Below are positions 27,523-36,369 of a DNA stretch of 64,000 bases, piece by piece. The DNA is from Actinomadura pelletieri DSM 43383 (lineage in GTDB: Bacteria > Actinomycetota > Actinomycetes > Streptosporangiales > Streptosporangiaceae): assembly GCF_003634705.1 (NCBI RefSeq), contig NZ_RBWU01000007.1:62001-126000 (forward strand), given 5' to 3'. The notes under the pieces were generated by a model, which worked only from the letters and a program-made list of their open reading frames with translations, was not told the DNA's origin and did no database searches. Both the position numbers and the translations under genes were made by a program. How positions within the stretch are numbered: position 1 is the stretch's first letter; the number at the start of each line of letters is the position of its first letter.

Positions 27523-29976
27523 GTGACCGACCGTTACCCGGATCAATGGGAGGCCGACGTCGTCCTCAGTGACGGCGGAACGGCGCATCTGCGCCCCATC
27601 CGGCCCGCGGACGCCGAGCTCCTGCGCGACTTCCACGCGCGGCTGTCGCCCGAAACGATCTACTACCGGTTCTTCTCGCCGCGGCCGCGACTGTCGGATC
27701 GTGATGTCGAACACTTCACGACCGTCGACCACGATCGGCGAGTCGCGTTGATTGCCACGATTGCCACGGAAATGGTGGCGGTCGTCCGTTATGACCGGCT
27801 CAATGATCGGCCGGAGACGGCGGAGGTGGCGTTCCTGGTGGAGGACGCGCACCAGGGCCGCGGGCTGGGGCCGGTACTGCTGGAGCACATCGCCGCGGCG
27901 GCGCGGGAGCGAGGGGTGCGCCGGTTCGTCGCGAGCGTCCTGCCCGACAACCGCCGGATGACTCGGGTGTTCCGGGAGGCGGGATACCGGGCGGAGCAAC
28001 GGTTCGAGGAGGGCGTGATCGAACTCGTCCTGGATCTGGAGCCGACCGAGACGTCGATGGAAGTGATGGCGGCCCGTGAGCACCGGGCCGAGTCGCGGTC
28101 GATCCAGCGGCTGCTGTTCCCCCGCTCGGTCGCCGTGATCGGGGCGAGCCGGGCCGAGCACAGCGTCGGGCAGACCGTGCTGCGGAACCTGCTCTCCGGA
28201 GACTTCACCGGGCCCGTCTACCCGGTGCACCCGACGGCGGTGGCGGTGGCGGGCGTGCGCGCCTACCCGTCGGTCCTGGACATCCCGGACGATGTGGACC
28301 TCGCCGTCGTCGCCGTGCGGGCCGACGCCGTCCACGAGGTCGTGCAGGAGTGCGCGAGCAAGGGCGTGCGCGGACTGATCGTCGTGTCGTCCGGCTTCGG
28401 GGAGATCGGGGACGACGGCCGCGCCCGGCAGGAGGAGCTGGTGCGACTCGCGCGCGCCTACGGGATGCGCGTGGTCGGCCCGAACTGCCTGGGGATCGCC
28501 AACACGGACGGGGACGTCCGGCTGAACGCGACCCTGGCGCCGACGATGCCCGGACGGGGGCCCGTCGGGTTCTTCTCACAGTCGGGCGCCCTGGGAATCG
28601 CGATCCTCCAGCGGACGGCCGAGCGCGGTCTGGGCCTGTCCACGTTCGTCTCCGCCGGGAACCGGGCCGACGTGTCGGGCAACGACCTCATGCAGTACTG
28701 GGAGGAGGATCCGGCGACCAAGGCCGTCCTGCTGTATCTGGAGTCGCTCGGCAACCCCCGCAAGTTCGCGCGGCTGGCGCGCAGGCTCGGCCGCCGCAAA
28801 CCGATCGTGGCGGTCAAGAGCGGGCGCGGCACGCAGGGCGTCCCGCTCGGACACGCGGCGCGCGCCCTGACGCTGCCCGACCACGCCGTCAGCGCCCTGT
28901 TCGAGCAGGCCGGAGTGATCCGGGTCGAGGACCTGTCGGAGCTGTTCGACGTGGCCCAGATCCTGGCCTACCAGCCGCTTCCCAAGGGCGACCGGGTCGC
29001 GATCATCGACAACTCGAACTCCCTGGGACTGCTGGCGCAGGACGAGGCCGTGGCGCTCGGCCTCGACGTCCGGCCGCGCGTCGACCTCGGCCCGCGGGCG
29101 GACGCCGACGACTACGAGGCGGCGCTCGCCTCCACGCTGGAGGACGAGTCGGTCGACGCGGTGGTGGCGCTGTTCACTCCGCCGACGATCGGCGGCTACG
29201 ACGTCCGCGTCCCGGAACGGATCGTGCGGCTGGCGTCCACGGCCGGCAAGCCGGTCGTGGCGACGTACCTCGGCACGGAGGGCATGCCGGTCGACCTTCG
29301 CGTGCCCGGACCGGACGGAACGGCGGCGGAGGGTTCGGTGCCGTCCTACCCCTCGCCGGAGGACGCCGTCCGGGCACTGGCGTACGTGATCCGGTACGCG
29401 CGCTGGAGGCGGCGGCCCACGGGCCGAGTGCCGGAACTCGACGGGGTGGATCGCGACCGGGCTCGCGCGCTCGTCGCCGACTGGCTCGGGGGAGGCGCGG
29501 ACGGTCCGGTCGAGACCACGGCGGGGCAGGCGGCCGAGCTGCTGGCCTGCTACGGCATCGAAGTCGCCGGGGACGGGGACGCGGGCGGCGTACCGGTCCG
29601 CGTCCTGGTCAGGGAGGATCCGTCGTTCGGCGCGGTCGTCTCGTTCGGCGTCGCCGACGAGATCGCGGCCCTGCTCGACGACCGCGCCCACCGCCTGTCC
29701 CCGCTCGCCGACGTGGACGCCGCGGAGATGATCCGCGCCATCCGCACGGCGCCGCTGCTGCTCGGGCATCGCGGCGCGGAGCCGGTGAACCTGGCGGCCC
29801 TGGAGGAACTGCTGCTCCGCGCGTCCCGCCTCGGCTACGACCTGCCCGAGGTGGCGCGGCTCGAACTGAGCCCGATCATGGCGGACGCGTCGGGCGTCGC
29901 CGTCCGGCACGCGACACTGACCCTGGACAGACCCGTGGGCCCGCGCCCCGAACTGGAGCCACGCCGACTCTCCTGA
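27523..29976 (+). CDS. GNAT acetyltransferase fused to an NDP-forming acyl-CoA synthetase-like region
   Basis: This 817-residue protein resembles bacterial Pat protein lysine acetyltransferases. A GNAT domain occupies about residues 1-165, with HQGRGLGPVLLEH binding acetyl-CoA. A CoA-binding domain starts near residue 190 (SVAVIGASRAEHSVGQ), followed by the ligase-CoA domain (VGPNCLGIAN, FSQSGALG). The final ATP-grasp region is short: LLACYGIEV is followed almost at once by LVREDPSFG, so the roughly 70 residues that usually carry the ATP-binding Lys appear to be absent. The synthetase part is therefore probably regulatory. The start is GTG, with TACTCT seven bases before it and no ribosome binding site. 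Confidence 0.88.
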   Translation: MTDRYPDQWEADVVLSDGGTAHLRPIRPADAELLRDFHARLSPETIYYRFFSPRPRLSDRDVEHFTTVDHDRRVALIATIATEMVAVVRYDRLNDRPETAEVAFLVEDAHQGRGLGPVLLEHIAAAARERGVRRFVASVLPDNRRMTRVFREAGYRAEQRFEEGVIELVLDLEPTETSMEVMAAREHRAESRSIQRLLFPRSVAVIGASRAEHSVGQTVLRNLLSGDFTGPVYPVHPTAVAVAGVRAYPSVLDIPDDVDLAVVAVRADAVHEVVQECASKGVRGLIVVSSGFGEIGDDGRARQEELVRLARAYGMRVVGPNCLGIANTDGDVRLNATLAPTMPGRGPVGFFSQSGALGIAILQRTAERGLGLSTFVSAGNRADVSGNDLMQYWEEDPATKAVLLYLESLGNPRKFARLARRLGRRKPIVAVKSGRGTQGVPLGHAARALTLPDHAVSALFEQAGVIRVEDLSELFDVAQILAYQPLPKGDRVAIIDNSNSLGLLAQDEAVALGLDVRPRVDLGPRADADDYEAALASTLEDESVDAVVALFTPPTIGGYDVRVPERIVRLASTAGKPVVATYLGTEGMPVDLRVPGPDGTAAEGSVPSYPSPEDAVRALAYVIRYARWRRRPTGRVPELDGVDRDRARALVADWLGGGADGPVETTAGQAAELLACYGIEVAGDGDAGGVPVRVLVREDPSFGAVVSFGVADEIAALLDDRAHRLSPLADVDAAEMIRAIRTAPLLLGHRGAEPVNLAALEELLLRASRLGYDLPEVARLELSPIMADASGVAVRHATLTLDRPVGPRPELEPRRLS

Positions 29977-30019
29977 TCCACCGACGACCGCCCGTGCGCC
30001 GGCCGTCTGCCAGGGACGC

Positions 30020-30540
30020 CGGGGACGGCGCCCCCACGGCTCCGAGGAGCCGACGCCGCGGGCGCGGCGGGCGACACATCCACGCGGCGCCGTTCCCCTC
30101 CTCATCACGTGGGGATCACCTGCGCCGAGCGGCGTGCCGCCCGCGACCGCGCGGCTCCGAAGAGCCGGCGCGGCGGCCGTCGTCCTCCCACGACGCCGGG
30201 ATCACGGGCTTTCCTCTCCTCGTCCACGGTGGCGTGCCCGTGGCCGTGTGTGTGAGGAGTCGGCGTGGCGGTCGTTGTCCTCCCGCCGCGCCGGGATCAC
30301 CGGCGTTCCCCTCCTCACCCACGACAGCGTGCTGAGCGCGTGCCGCTCGCGACCGCTCGGTTGCGAGGAGCCGATGCGGCGGCTGTCGTCCTCTGGCGAC
30401 GCCGGGATCACCGGCTTTCCTCTCCTCGTCTGCGGTGGTGTGCCGGCGTGGCCGAGTGTGCGTGGACGGCGTCGCGGGTGTCGTCCCTCTACGGCGCCGG
30501 GATCACCGGTCTTCTGCTTCTTGGCCGCGGTGGTGTGCTC
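30020..30540. repeat. About 95-110-bp degenerate tandem repeats
   Basis: The core GCCGGGATCAC starts at 30195, 30290, 30401 and 30496, with a weaker copy near 30108. Each copy is preceded by a CCGAGGAGCCG-like element and CGTCCTCC, and followed by a TTTCCTCTCCTCGTC-like run. The units are 70-85 percent alike by eye. The spacer from 29977 to 30556 contains nothing else recognisable. Confidence 0.75.
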
Positions 30541-30556
30541 GGTGCGACCGTGTCGT

Positions 30557-30886
30557 TCAGCGCGGTGGTCCGGGTGGGCCCGGTGGGGCGGGTTCCGGGG
30601 TCGGCGGGATCGGGTCGGGTTCCGGGCCCGGCGGGACCGGATCAGGGTCGGGTGTCGGTGGGGACGGGTCGGGTGCGGGCCCCGGCGGTGTGGGCTCCGG
30701 CGGCGGTCCGGGCGGGACCGGTTCGGGGGACGGGCCAGGCGGCACGGGTCCAGGGGGCTGCGGCGCGGGGCCCGGGGACGGGCCGGGCGCCGGGTCGGTG
30801 GGCGGGACCAGCGGCCCCGGGGGCGGCGCCGGGTCCGGTGTGGGGGGCGGCACCGGCGGCGGCTTCGGAAGCGGCTTCTCGTCCAT
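30557..30886 (-). CDS. Proline-rich repeat protein, 109 aa (tentative)
   Basis: After MDEKPLPKPPP the protein is almost wholly Pro with Asp/Glu and Gly in PDP, PEP and PGP steps, and it ends PGPPGPPR. Such a chain would be an extended polyproline rod. It has no signal peptide or membrane segment. The alternative plus-strand reading gives a Gly-Ser-rich frame without a convincing start. The ribosome binding site is weak (GGAT). The low-complexity sequence could also be non-coding, so the call is tentative. Confidence 0.4.
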   Translation of the reverse strand: MDEKPLPKPPPVPPPTPDPAPPPGPLVPPTDPAPGPSPGPAPQPPGPVPPGPSPEPVPPGPPPEPTPPGPAPDPSPPTPDPDPVPPGPEPDPIPPTPEPAPPGPPGPPR

Positions 30887-30983
30887 GCCGATCCCGTACC
30901 CGCGATGCGCCCGCGCTAGCGCCGATCAGGGTCCGATGGGCCACCGTGTGCGCGTCCGCCCCCGGACAGGGCAGGATGGGGCC

Positions 30984-31565
30984 ATGAGGGAAACCCGAGC
31001 GACCGCCGGCGGTCTGCGCACGGCGATCGAGCGCAGCGGTTACTACCCGGATCTGGTCGCGGACGCGGTCGAGTCGGCCATCGGGGACGAGCCCGTCGTC
31101 GCCTACGTGGTCCACCACGAGGCGACGTTCGACCCCGCCATGGAGGTGCGGCGGCATGTGACGGTGCTGGTGCTGTCGGCGAGCCGGCTGCTGGTGTGCC
31201 ACACCGACGAGCACCCGCCCGGCGAGGGCATGGCCCAACCGCACGCGTCCACCACCACCGAGGCCGTCAAGCTGGAACGCGTCCAGTCGGTCGCGGTGAC
31301 GCGGGTCGTCCCGGACCCGGCGTCGTACGTGCCAGGGGTGCCGCCGACGGAGGTCGTGCTGACCATCGGCTGGGGCGCCATCGCCCATATCGACCTCGAG
31401 CCCGCGACGTGCGGCGACGAGAACTGCGAGGCCGACCACGGCTACACCGGCAGCGTCACGGCCGACGACCTGTCCCTGCGGGTCAGCGAGGCCGCCGACG
31501 GCGCGGACGCCGTCGGGCAGGTGCTGGCGTTCGCCGAGGAACTGTCCGCCGCGACGGCCCGATGA
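30984..31565 (+). CDS. DUF5998 family protein
   Basis: This is a 193-residue protein of unknown function that I recall next to a phosphodiesterase gene in Streptomyces, the same order as here. The N-terminal LRTAIERSGYYPDLVADAVE is helical, the middle is beta-rich (HVTVLVLSASRLLVCHTDEH), and CGDENCEADHGYTG near the end has two cysteines. It overlaps the next gene by four bases (ATGA), so the two proteins are probably made together. Confidence 0.82.
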   Translation: MRETRATAGGLRTAIERSGYYPDLVADAVESAIGDEPVVAYVVHHEATFDPAMEVRRHVTVLVLSASRLLVCHTDEHPPGEGMAQPHASTTTEAVKLERVQSVAVTRVVPDPASYVPGVPPTEVVLTIGWGAIAHIDLEPATCGDENCEADHGYTGSVTADDLSLRVSEAADGADAVGQVLAFAEELSAATAR

Positions 31566-32704
31566 CGATGACCGCGGCGGGTCCCGGCGGCCCCGAGCCG
31601 CCCGTCCCGCGGTACGGGGCGGGCGCGCTCGCCGACCTGCCGCCGTCGGTGCTGGCGTCGCTGGGCGTTTCCGGGGCGGTGAACGTCCTCGGCCTGCCGC
31701 CCGTGCCGCGCGTCTGCGTCCTGTTGATCGACGGGCTCGGCTGGGAGCAGTTGACGGCGCACCCGGACGAGGCGCCCTTTCTGAACGCGATGGACGGCGG
31801 CCCGATCACGTCCGGATTCCCGGCGACGACGGTCAGCAGTCTCGGCTCGCTCGGCACCGGCGCGCCGCCCGGCGAGCACGGGTTGCTCGGCGTCCAGGTC
31901 GCGATCCCCGGCACCGGCAGGCTGCTGAACTGCCTGCGCTGGCAGGACGGCTCCGTCGTTCCGGAGGAGTTCCAGCCCGTGCCGACCGTGTACGAGCGGG
32001 CCGCGGCGGACGGTGTCGAGACCGCCTATGTCGCGCTCCGCCAGTACAGCGGCACCGCGCTCAGCCGCGCCACCGCACGCGGCTCCCGGTACGTCGCCGC
32101 CCAGAGCCTCGGGCAACTCGTCGGACGCACCGAAGCGGCCCTCCGCCAGGGCGACCGCTCGTTCGTCACCGTGTACCACGCCGACCTCGACGCGACCGGG
32201 CACCGGTTCGGGACCGGCTCCGCCGACTGGCGGCACCAGCTGCGCTTCATGGACATGCTCGTCCAGGAGATCGCGGCCGTCCTGCCCCCCGGGTCGGCCC
32301 TGCACGTGACCGCCGACCACGGCATGGTCGACCCGACGGAACGCGTCGACGTCGACGCCGTGTCCGAACTGCGGGACGGCGTCGCGCTCCTCGGCGGCGA
32401 CGCCCGCGCCCGGTACGTTTACAGCGAGCCCGGCGCCCACGCCGACGTCCTCGCCGTCTGGACGGAACTGCTCGGCGACCGCGCATGGGTCGTGTCCCGT
32501 GAGGAGGCCGTCGCGAACGGCTGGTTCGGGCCACTCGGACCGGGGATGCGGGAACGCGTCGGGGACGTGATCGCCGTCCCGCACGCGGATCTCGCGATCG
32601 TCGCGTCCGAGCGGGAACCGTGGCTGAATCGGATGGTCGGCATGCACGGCTCCCTCGTTCCGGCGGAACAACTCGTCCCGATGCTGACCACGTCCCGACC
32701 CTGA
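31562..32704 (+). CDS. Alkaline phosphatase superfamily protein (nucleotide pyrophosphatase/phosphodiesterase type)
   Basis: This is a 380-residue hydrolase. RVCVLLIDGLGWEQL gives the first metal Asp, SGFPATTVSSLGSLGTG the Thr nucleophile, DLDATGHRFG and TADHGMVD the remaining metal ligands. This is the layout of nucleotide pyrophosphatase/phosphodiesterases. No signal peptide is visible, so it appears cytoplasmic. Translation is coupled to the DUF5998 gene by the ATGA overlap. The physiological substrate is unknown. Confidence 0.88.
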   Translation: MTMTAAGPGGPEPPVPRYGAGALADLPPSVLASLGVSGAVNVLGLPPVPRVCVLLIDGLGWEQLTAHPDEAPFLNAMDGGPITSGFPATTVSSLGSLGTGAPPGEHGLLGVQVAIPGTGRLLNCLRWQDGSVVPEEFQPVPTVYERAAADGVETAYVALRQYSGTALSRATARGSRYVAAQSLGQLVGRTEAALRQGDRSFVTVYHADLDATGHRFGTGSADWRHQLRFMDMLVQEIAAVLPPGSALHVTADHGMVDPTERVDVDAVSELRDGVALLGGDARARYVYSEPGAHADVLAVWTELLGDRAWVVSREEAVANGWFGPLGPGMRERVGDVIAVPHADLAIVASEREPWLNRMVGMHGSLVPAEQLVPMLTTSRP

Positions 32705-32758
32705 GAGCGCAGATGCCCGAGATGAAACCGGATTCGCCCCTCCCTAATCCGGGCGACG

Positions 32759-32775
32759 ACGGTCAAACTGACCGT
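32759..32775. promoter_or_regulatory. Perfect palindrome touching the sulfurtransferase start
   Basis: ACGGTCA-AAC-TGACCGT is a perfect 7+3+7 inverted repeat that ends at the base before the GTG start codon. It could be an operator or an RNA hairpin that hides the start. It is seen directly; its role is a guess. Confidence 0.4.
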
Positions 32776-33606
32776 GTGCACCCTCTCATCGAAGTGCCCG
32801 CGCTGGACTCTCTGCTCCGGCGGCAGAAGCCCGTGGTCCTCCTCGACGTCCGATGGCATCTGGCCGGCCCCCCGGGGATCGAGTCCTACCGCAGAGGGCA
32901 CCTGCCCGGCGCCGTGTTCGTCGACCTCGACCGGGACGTGGCCGGGCCGCCGGGGCCCGGCGGCCGCCATCCCCTGCCCGACGCCGTCGCCTTCGAGTCG
33001 GCCATGCGCCGCGCCGGAGTGTCGCAGGACGTCCTCGTCGTCGTCTACGACGACGCCGACTCCACGGCCGCGGCGCGCGTCTGGTGGTCGCTGCGGTACT
33101 TCGGGCACGACAAGGTCCGGGTCCTCGACGGCGGGTACCGCGCGTGGACGGAGGCGGGCCGTCCGGTGAGCGCCGAAGAACCGGAGGTCAAGCCGGGCGA
33201 CTTCATCGCCAACCCGGGCCGGCTGCCCGTTCTGGACGCCGAGGGCGCCGCCGAACTCGCCACTGCCGGGGTCCTGCTCGACGCCCGCGCCGCCGAGCGG
33301 TACCGCGGCGACCAGGAGCCCGTCGATCCGGTCGCCGGGCACATCCCCGGCGCCCGCAACGCCCCCACCTCGGGCAACGTCGGCGTGGACGGCCGGTTCC
33401 TACCGAGCGAGCTGCTGCGCGAACGCTTCGCCAAACTCGGCGTGACGGACGCGGTCGACGTCGGCGCCTACTGCGGATCCGGGGTGACCGCCGCCCACGA
33501 GATCCTCGCCCTCCACCTCGCCGGAATTCCCGCCGCCCTCTATGTCGGCTCCTGGTCCAACTGGGTGACGGACCCGTCCAACCCGATCGCCACCGGCGAC
33601 ACCTGA
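32776..33606 (+). CDS. Sulfurtransferase with two rhodanese domains
   Basis: This 276-residue protein has an inactive-type N-terminal rhodanese domain (VVLLDVRWHL, GHLPGAVFVDLD) and a catalytic C-terminal domain with the active Cys in AYCGSGVTA. It transfers sulfane sulfur, as in thiosulfate or 3-mercaptopyruvate sulfurtransferases. The GTG start at 32776 fits the usual family N-terminus; an in-frame ATG at 32713 would add 21 unrelated residues, and neither has a strong ribosome binding site. It follows the phosphodiesterase gene by about 70 bases. Confidence 0.88.
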   Translation: MHPLIEVPALDSLLRRQKPVVLLDVRWHLAGPPGIESYRRGHLPGAVFVDLDRDVAGPPGPGGRHPLPDAVAFESAMRRAGVSQDVLVVVYDDADSTAAARVWWSLRYFGHDKVRVLDGGYRAWTEAGRPVSAEEPEVKPGDFIANPGRLPVLDAEGAAELATAGVLLDARAAERYRGDQEPVDPVAGHIPGARNAPTSGNVGVDGRFLPSELLRERFAKLGVTDAVDVGAYCGSGVTAAHEILALHLAGIPAALYVGSWSNWVTDPSNPIATGDT

Positions 33607-33643
33607 CCGACCGCATCGGCCCCGAGCCACGACGGACCGGTCG

Positions 33644-33760
33644 TGTCGCCCTCGGCAACGACTGGGCAACCTCGTCGCCGCCGGCGGCGATCGGCTGGCT
33701 GGCGTCGCCGCCGGTGACGGCTGACCGGCCGTGTCGCCCCCGGCGGCGGCTGGGTGGTCG
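33644..33760. repeat. Four tandem 29-30-bp imperfect repeats
   Basis: Units begin TGTCGCCCTCGGC at 33644, CGTCGCCGCCGGC at 33673, CGTCGCCGCCGGT at 33703 and TGTCGCCCCCGGC at 33732. They are contiguous with no spacers, so this is not CRISPR. They occupy the convergent gap between the sulfurtransferase and CHAT genes and may act in termination. Confidence 0.6.
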
Positions 33761-33807
33761 TGGTGCCGGGGGGACGACGGACCAGGGTGCGTCCGCGCGC
33801 CGGTGGG

Positions 33808-36369
33808 TTAGCCCTCGCCCATGCACAGGAGCCCGAGGACGCCCGGTGGGCGGGGGACGGAGGCCAGTGCCCGGGCCGGGTCGTGTCCGGCGGAGAGCGC
33901 GGTGTGGAACCGGGACATGAACTCCGGTGTGGTCTCGTCCCGGACGGGTGTCACGCTGGCGATCACCGTGGCGGCGCCGAGGGCGAGGAGCACGCCGGCC
34001 ATGCCGAGCACGGCGTCGCCCTCGTCGGCGCGGCCGATGTCGCAGGCGGACAGGACGATCACACGCGGTGGAACGGTCAGCTCGTCCAGGTCGTGCACCG
34101 TCAGGTGCCCGTCGGCGAGGCGCAGCCGCGAGAACAGGGCGTTGCCCTGCCGGAACTCGCCGTGGGCGGCGATGTGGGCGAGGGACGCGCCGTCCAGGGC
34201 GTCGAGGACGGTGTCCGCGCGGGCGTCCGGGCCGTCCAGGACGACGGCGTCCGGGTGCAGCTCCCGCAGGGCCGTGATCTCGCGTTCGGTGTGCTGGAGC
34301 CCCGGGCCCGCGACCAGGACGGTGTGCCCGTCCGCGGGTTCGATGGCGCGGGCGTGCAGCCAGGCCCCGGCGGACGGGACGATCGTGAACGCCCGCCCGG
34401 ACAGCGACGGCAGCACCGCCCAGGGCAGCGCGTGCAGCACGCCGGTCGGGGCGATGACGAGGTCCCGGTCGCCGAGGTCGGCCCGCAGCGGGGCCAGCAG
34501 GCGGCCGTCGAGGCGGACGGCGGTGTCGTCGAGGGCCGACAGCGCGCGCGGGTCGTCGCCCTCGGCGAGGCGGCGCGCCGCATAGCGGACCAGGCCGATC
34601 TCCCGGGCGGCGGTCTCGTACGGGCCCAGGTGGTGGCGGCGCGGTACGCCGTCGACGACGGTCACGGCGTGCAGATCCGGGCCGATCGCGATCAGCTCGA
34701 CGAGCGCGCGTTCGCCGAGCGCCGTGGCGATGTCGGCGAGCCCGGCGGGCCGCGGCGGGGCGGCGCCCGCCGGACGGCCGCGCGTCCGGGCCCGGACCTC
34801 CGCCTCCAGACCGGCCAGGTCCTGGGACAGCGCGGCTGAGGCGCCTCCCCGGGCCGTGCCCGCCGTGTGCTCGGTGCTGAGGACGCGGAGCGCGGTCAGC
34901 GTCGCCGCGCGCTCGGGGTCCTTCGGCGGACGGACGCGGGCCGGCCGCGCGATCGCCCGCCGCCGCTCCTCGACGGCGAGCAGTTCCCGCGCCGAGCGGG
35001 CCAGGTCGAGGCCGAGCCCGGCCAGCTCGGTGGCGAGTCCCGACGCGCGGGCCCTCAGGTCCAGCGCGCCGAGCGCCTCCGCGTGCTCCTCGGTCACCCG
35101 CAGCCCCGCCCCGACCGCGGCCAGGGCGCCGGTCCGGTCGGCGCGCGCGGCGCGTTCGAGGGCGACGGCGTGCCAGGCGGCGATCCGCGCGGACGCCGGG
35201 CCGCGCCACCGTCCGACCGACGACAGCAGATGCCCGGCCGGTCTGCCCAGGGCCAGCGCCACCCGAGCGGCGACGATCCGGGCCTCGTCGGCGGCGTCGG
35301 CCCAGCCGCCTTCCCGCAACCGGTCGGCCGTGGCCACGGCGGAGCGCAGCAGCACGGCCGAGCGTTCACCGGACGCCCATCGCGCCCGGAGCAGCACATG
35401 CTCGGCCAGCGGTATCCATCCGGTGCGTTCCTGCTCGGCGAACGCCGCCCGTGCGCGTTCGGCGGCGTCGGTGCACTGCTCTGGGTACCCGGCGGCCAGT
35501 TCGGCGTGGGCGAGCAGAAGGAAACCGTCCGCGATGTCGCATCGGTAGCCGTTCGCCGTCGCCGCGTCCAGGGCCGCGGTCAGGACAGGACGCGCCTCGC
35601 CCGGCAGACCCGCCATGATGAGGGTCTCCGCCTGATCGAGACGGCACTGCGCCAGGCGCTCACCGGTCAGGTGCGCCTCGGCCTCGGCGAACAGCCGAAG
35701 CGCGCGCGGGACGTCCCCACGCCGCGACACCGCGAACGCGAGGTTCCCCCGGGACATCGCCGTCTGGTGACGCAGCCCCGCCGCCTCGCCGACCGCGACC
35801 GCCTCCTCCAGCGCCGACTCCGCCCCGGCGACGTCACCGCGTAACGCGCGCGCGAGCCCCAGATTGGTGAGGAGCCCGTTGAGGACGGCCGGGTCGTGGC
35901 CTCGCCGCAGGCGCGGTAACGCCCCCGCGGCCACGGCGTGCGCCTCGTCCAGCCGTCCGGCCCTCGCCAGGGCGCACGCCTTGTTGGCGGCGAGCCGGTC
36001 GGCGTCCGCGCCGTCCAGCACGGTCTCCGCCTGCGCCGCGTGGGCCAGCGCCCCGGCGACGTCGCCACGGGCCGTGAGCAGCCCGACGAGGTTCATGCGC
36101 ACCTGGGCGGCGGCGTACCCGTCCGACCGGGCCAGCGCGCGTTGGAGGAACACGACGCCCTCGTCGAGCCTCCCCAGCTCCTTCGCGGCGAGCCCGGCCA
36201 CCCGCAGCGCGAGCACCCCGCCGCCCTCGTCGAGGAGGGCGCACGCCCGCGCCAACGCGGCGGCCGGGTCGACCGCCGCGAGGTGAAGGAGGGCGCGTTC
36301 GTCGACCGCGCCCTCCGGCACCCTGGAACGGTTCCCGCGGCGTCCCCACCGGAGGAACGCGCCCGTCAC
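33808..36369 (-). CDS. TPR-CHAT protein (caspase-like protease with tetratricopeptide repeats)
   Basis: This is an 853-residue protein. Residues about 30-480 are Ala/Leu-rich helical repeats of TPR type (GRLDEAHAVAAGALPRL, LGLARALRGDVAGAESALEEA). The C-terminal third is a CHAT domain: LVIAPTGVLHALPW, the catalytic His in HIAAHGEF and the catalytic Cys in VLSACDIGR are all present, so it should be an active cysteine protease. No signal peptide. The GTG start overlaps the stop of the 149-aa gene (GTGA). Such proteins cleave a partner after an activating signal reaches the repeats; neighbours suggest a sigma-factor-linked pathway. Confidence 0.9.
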   Translation of the reverse strand: MTGAFLRWGRRGNRSRVPEGAVDERALLHLAAVDPAAALARACALLDEGGGVLALRVAGLAAKELGRLDEGVVFLQRALARSDGYAAAQVRMNLVGLLTARGDVAGALAHAAQAETVLDGADADRLAANKACALARAGRLDEAHAVAAGALPRLRRGHDPAVLNGLLTNLGLARALRGDVAGAESALEEAVAVGEAAGLRHQTAMSRGNLAFAVSRRGDVPRALRLFAEAEAHLTGERLAQCRLDQAETLIMAGLPGEARPVLTAALDAATANGYRCDIADGFLLLAHAELAAGYPEQCTDAAERARAAFAEQERTGWIPLAEHVLLRARWASGERSAVLLRSAVATADRLREGGWADAADEARIVAARVALALGRPAGHLLSSVGRWRGPASARIAAWHAVALERAARADRTGALAAVGAGLRVTEEHAEALGALDLRARASGLATELAGLGLDLARSARELLAVEERRRAIARPARVRPPKDPERAATLTALRVLSTEHTAGTARGGASAALSQDLAGLEAEVRARTRGRPAGAAPPRPAGLADIATALGERALVELIAIGPDLHAVTVVDGVPRRHHLGPYETAAREIGLVRYAARRLAEGDDPRALSALDDTAVRLDGRLLAPLRADLGDRDLVIAPTGVLHALPWAVLPSLSGRAFTIVPSAGAWLHARAIEPADGHTVLVAGPGLQHTEREITALRELHPDAVVLDGPDARADTVLDALDGASLAHIAAHGEFRQGNALFSRLRLADGHLTVHDLDELTVPPRVIVLSACDIGRADEGDAVLGMAGVLLALGAATVIASVTPVRDETTPEFMSRFHTALSAGHDPARALASVPRPPGVLGLLCMGEG

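Noticed and set aside
30555..30983. Gly-Ser-rich plus-strand N-terminal extension of the DUF5998 gene
   Set aside because: The DUF5998 family starts at the ATG at 30984; the upstream frame is low-complexity and lacks a proper start.
33644..33760. 29-30-bp repeats considered as a mini-CRISPR
   Set aside because: The units touch each other without spacers and are only imperfectly alike.
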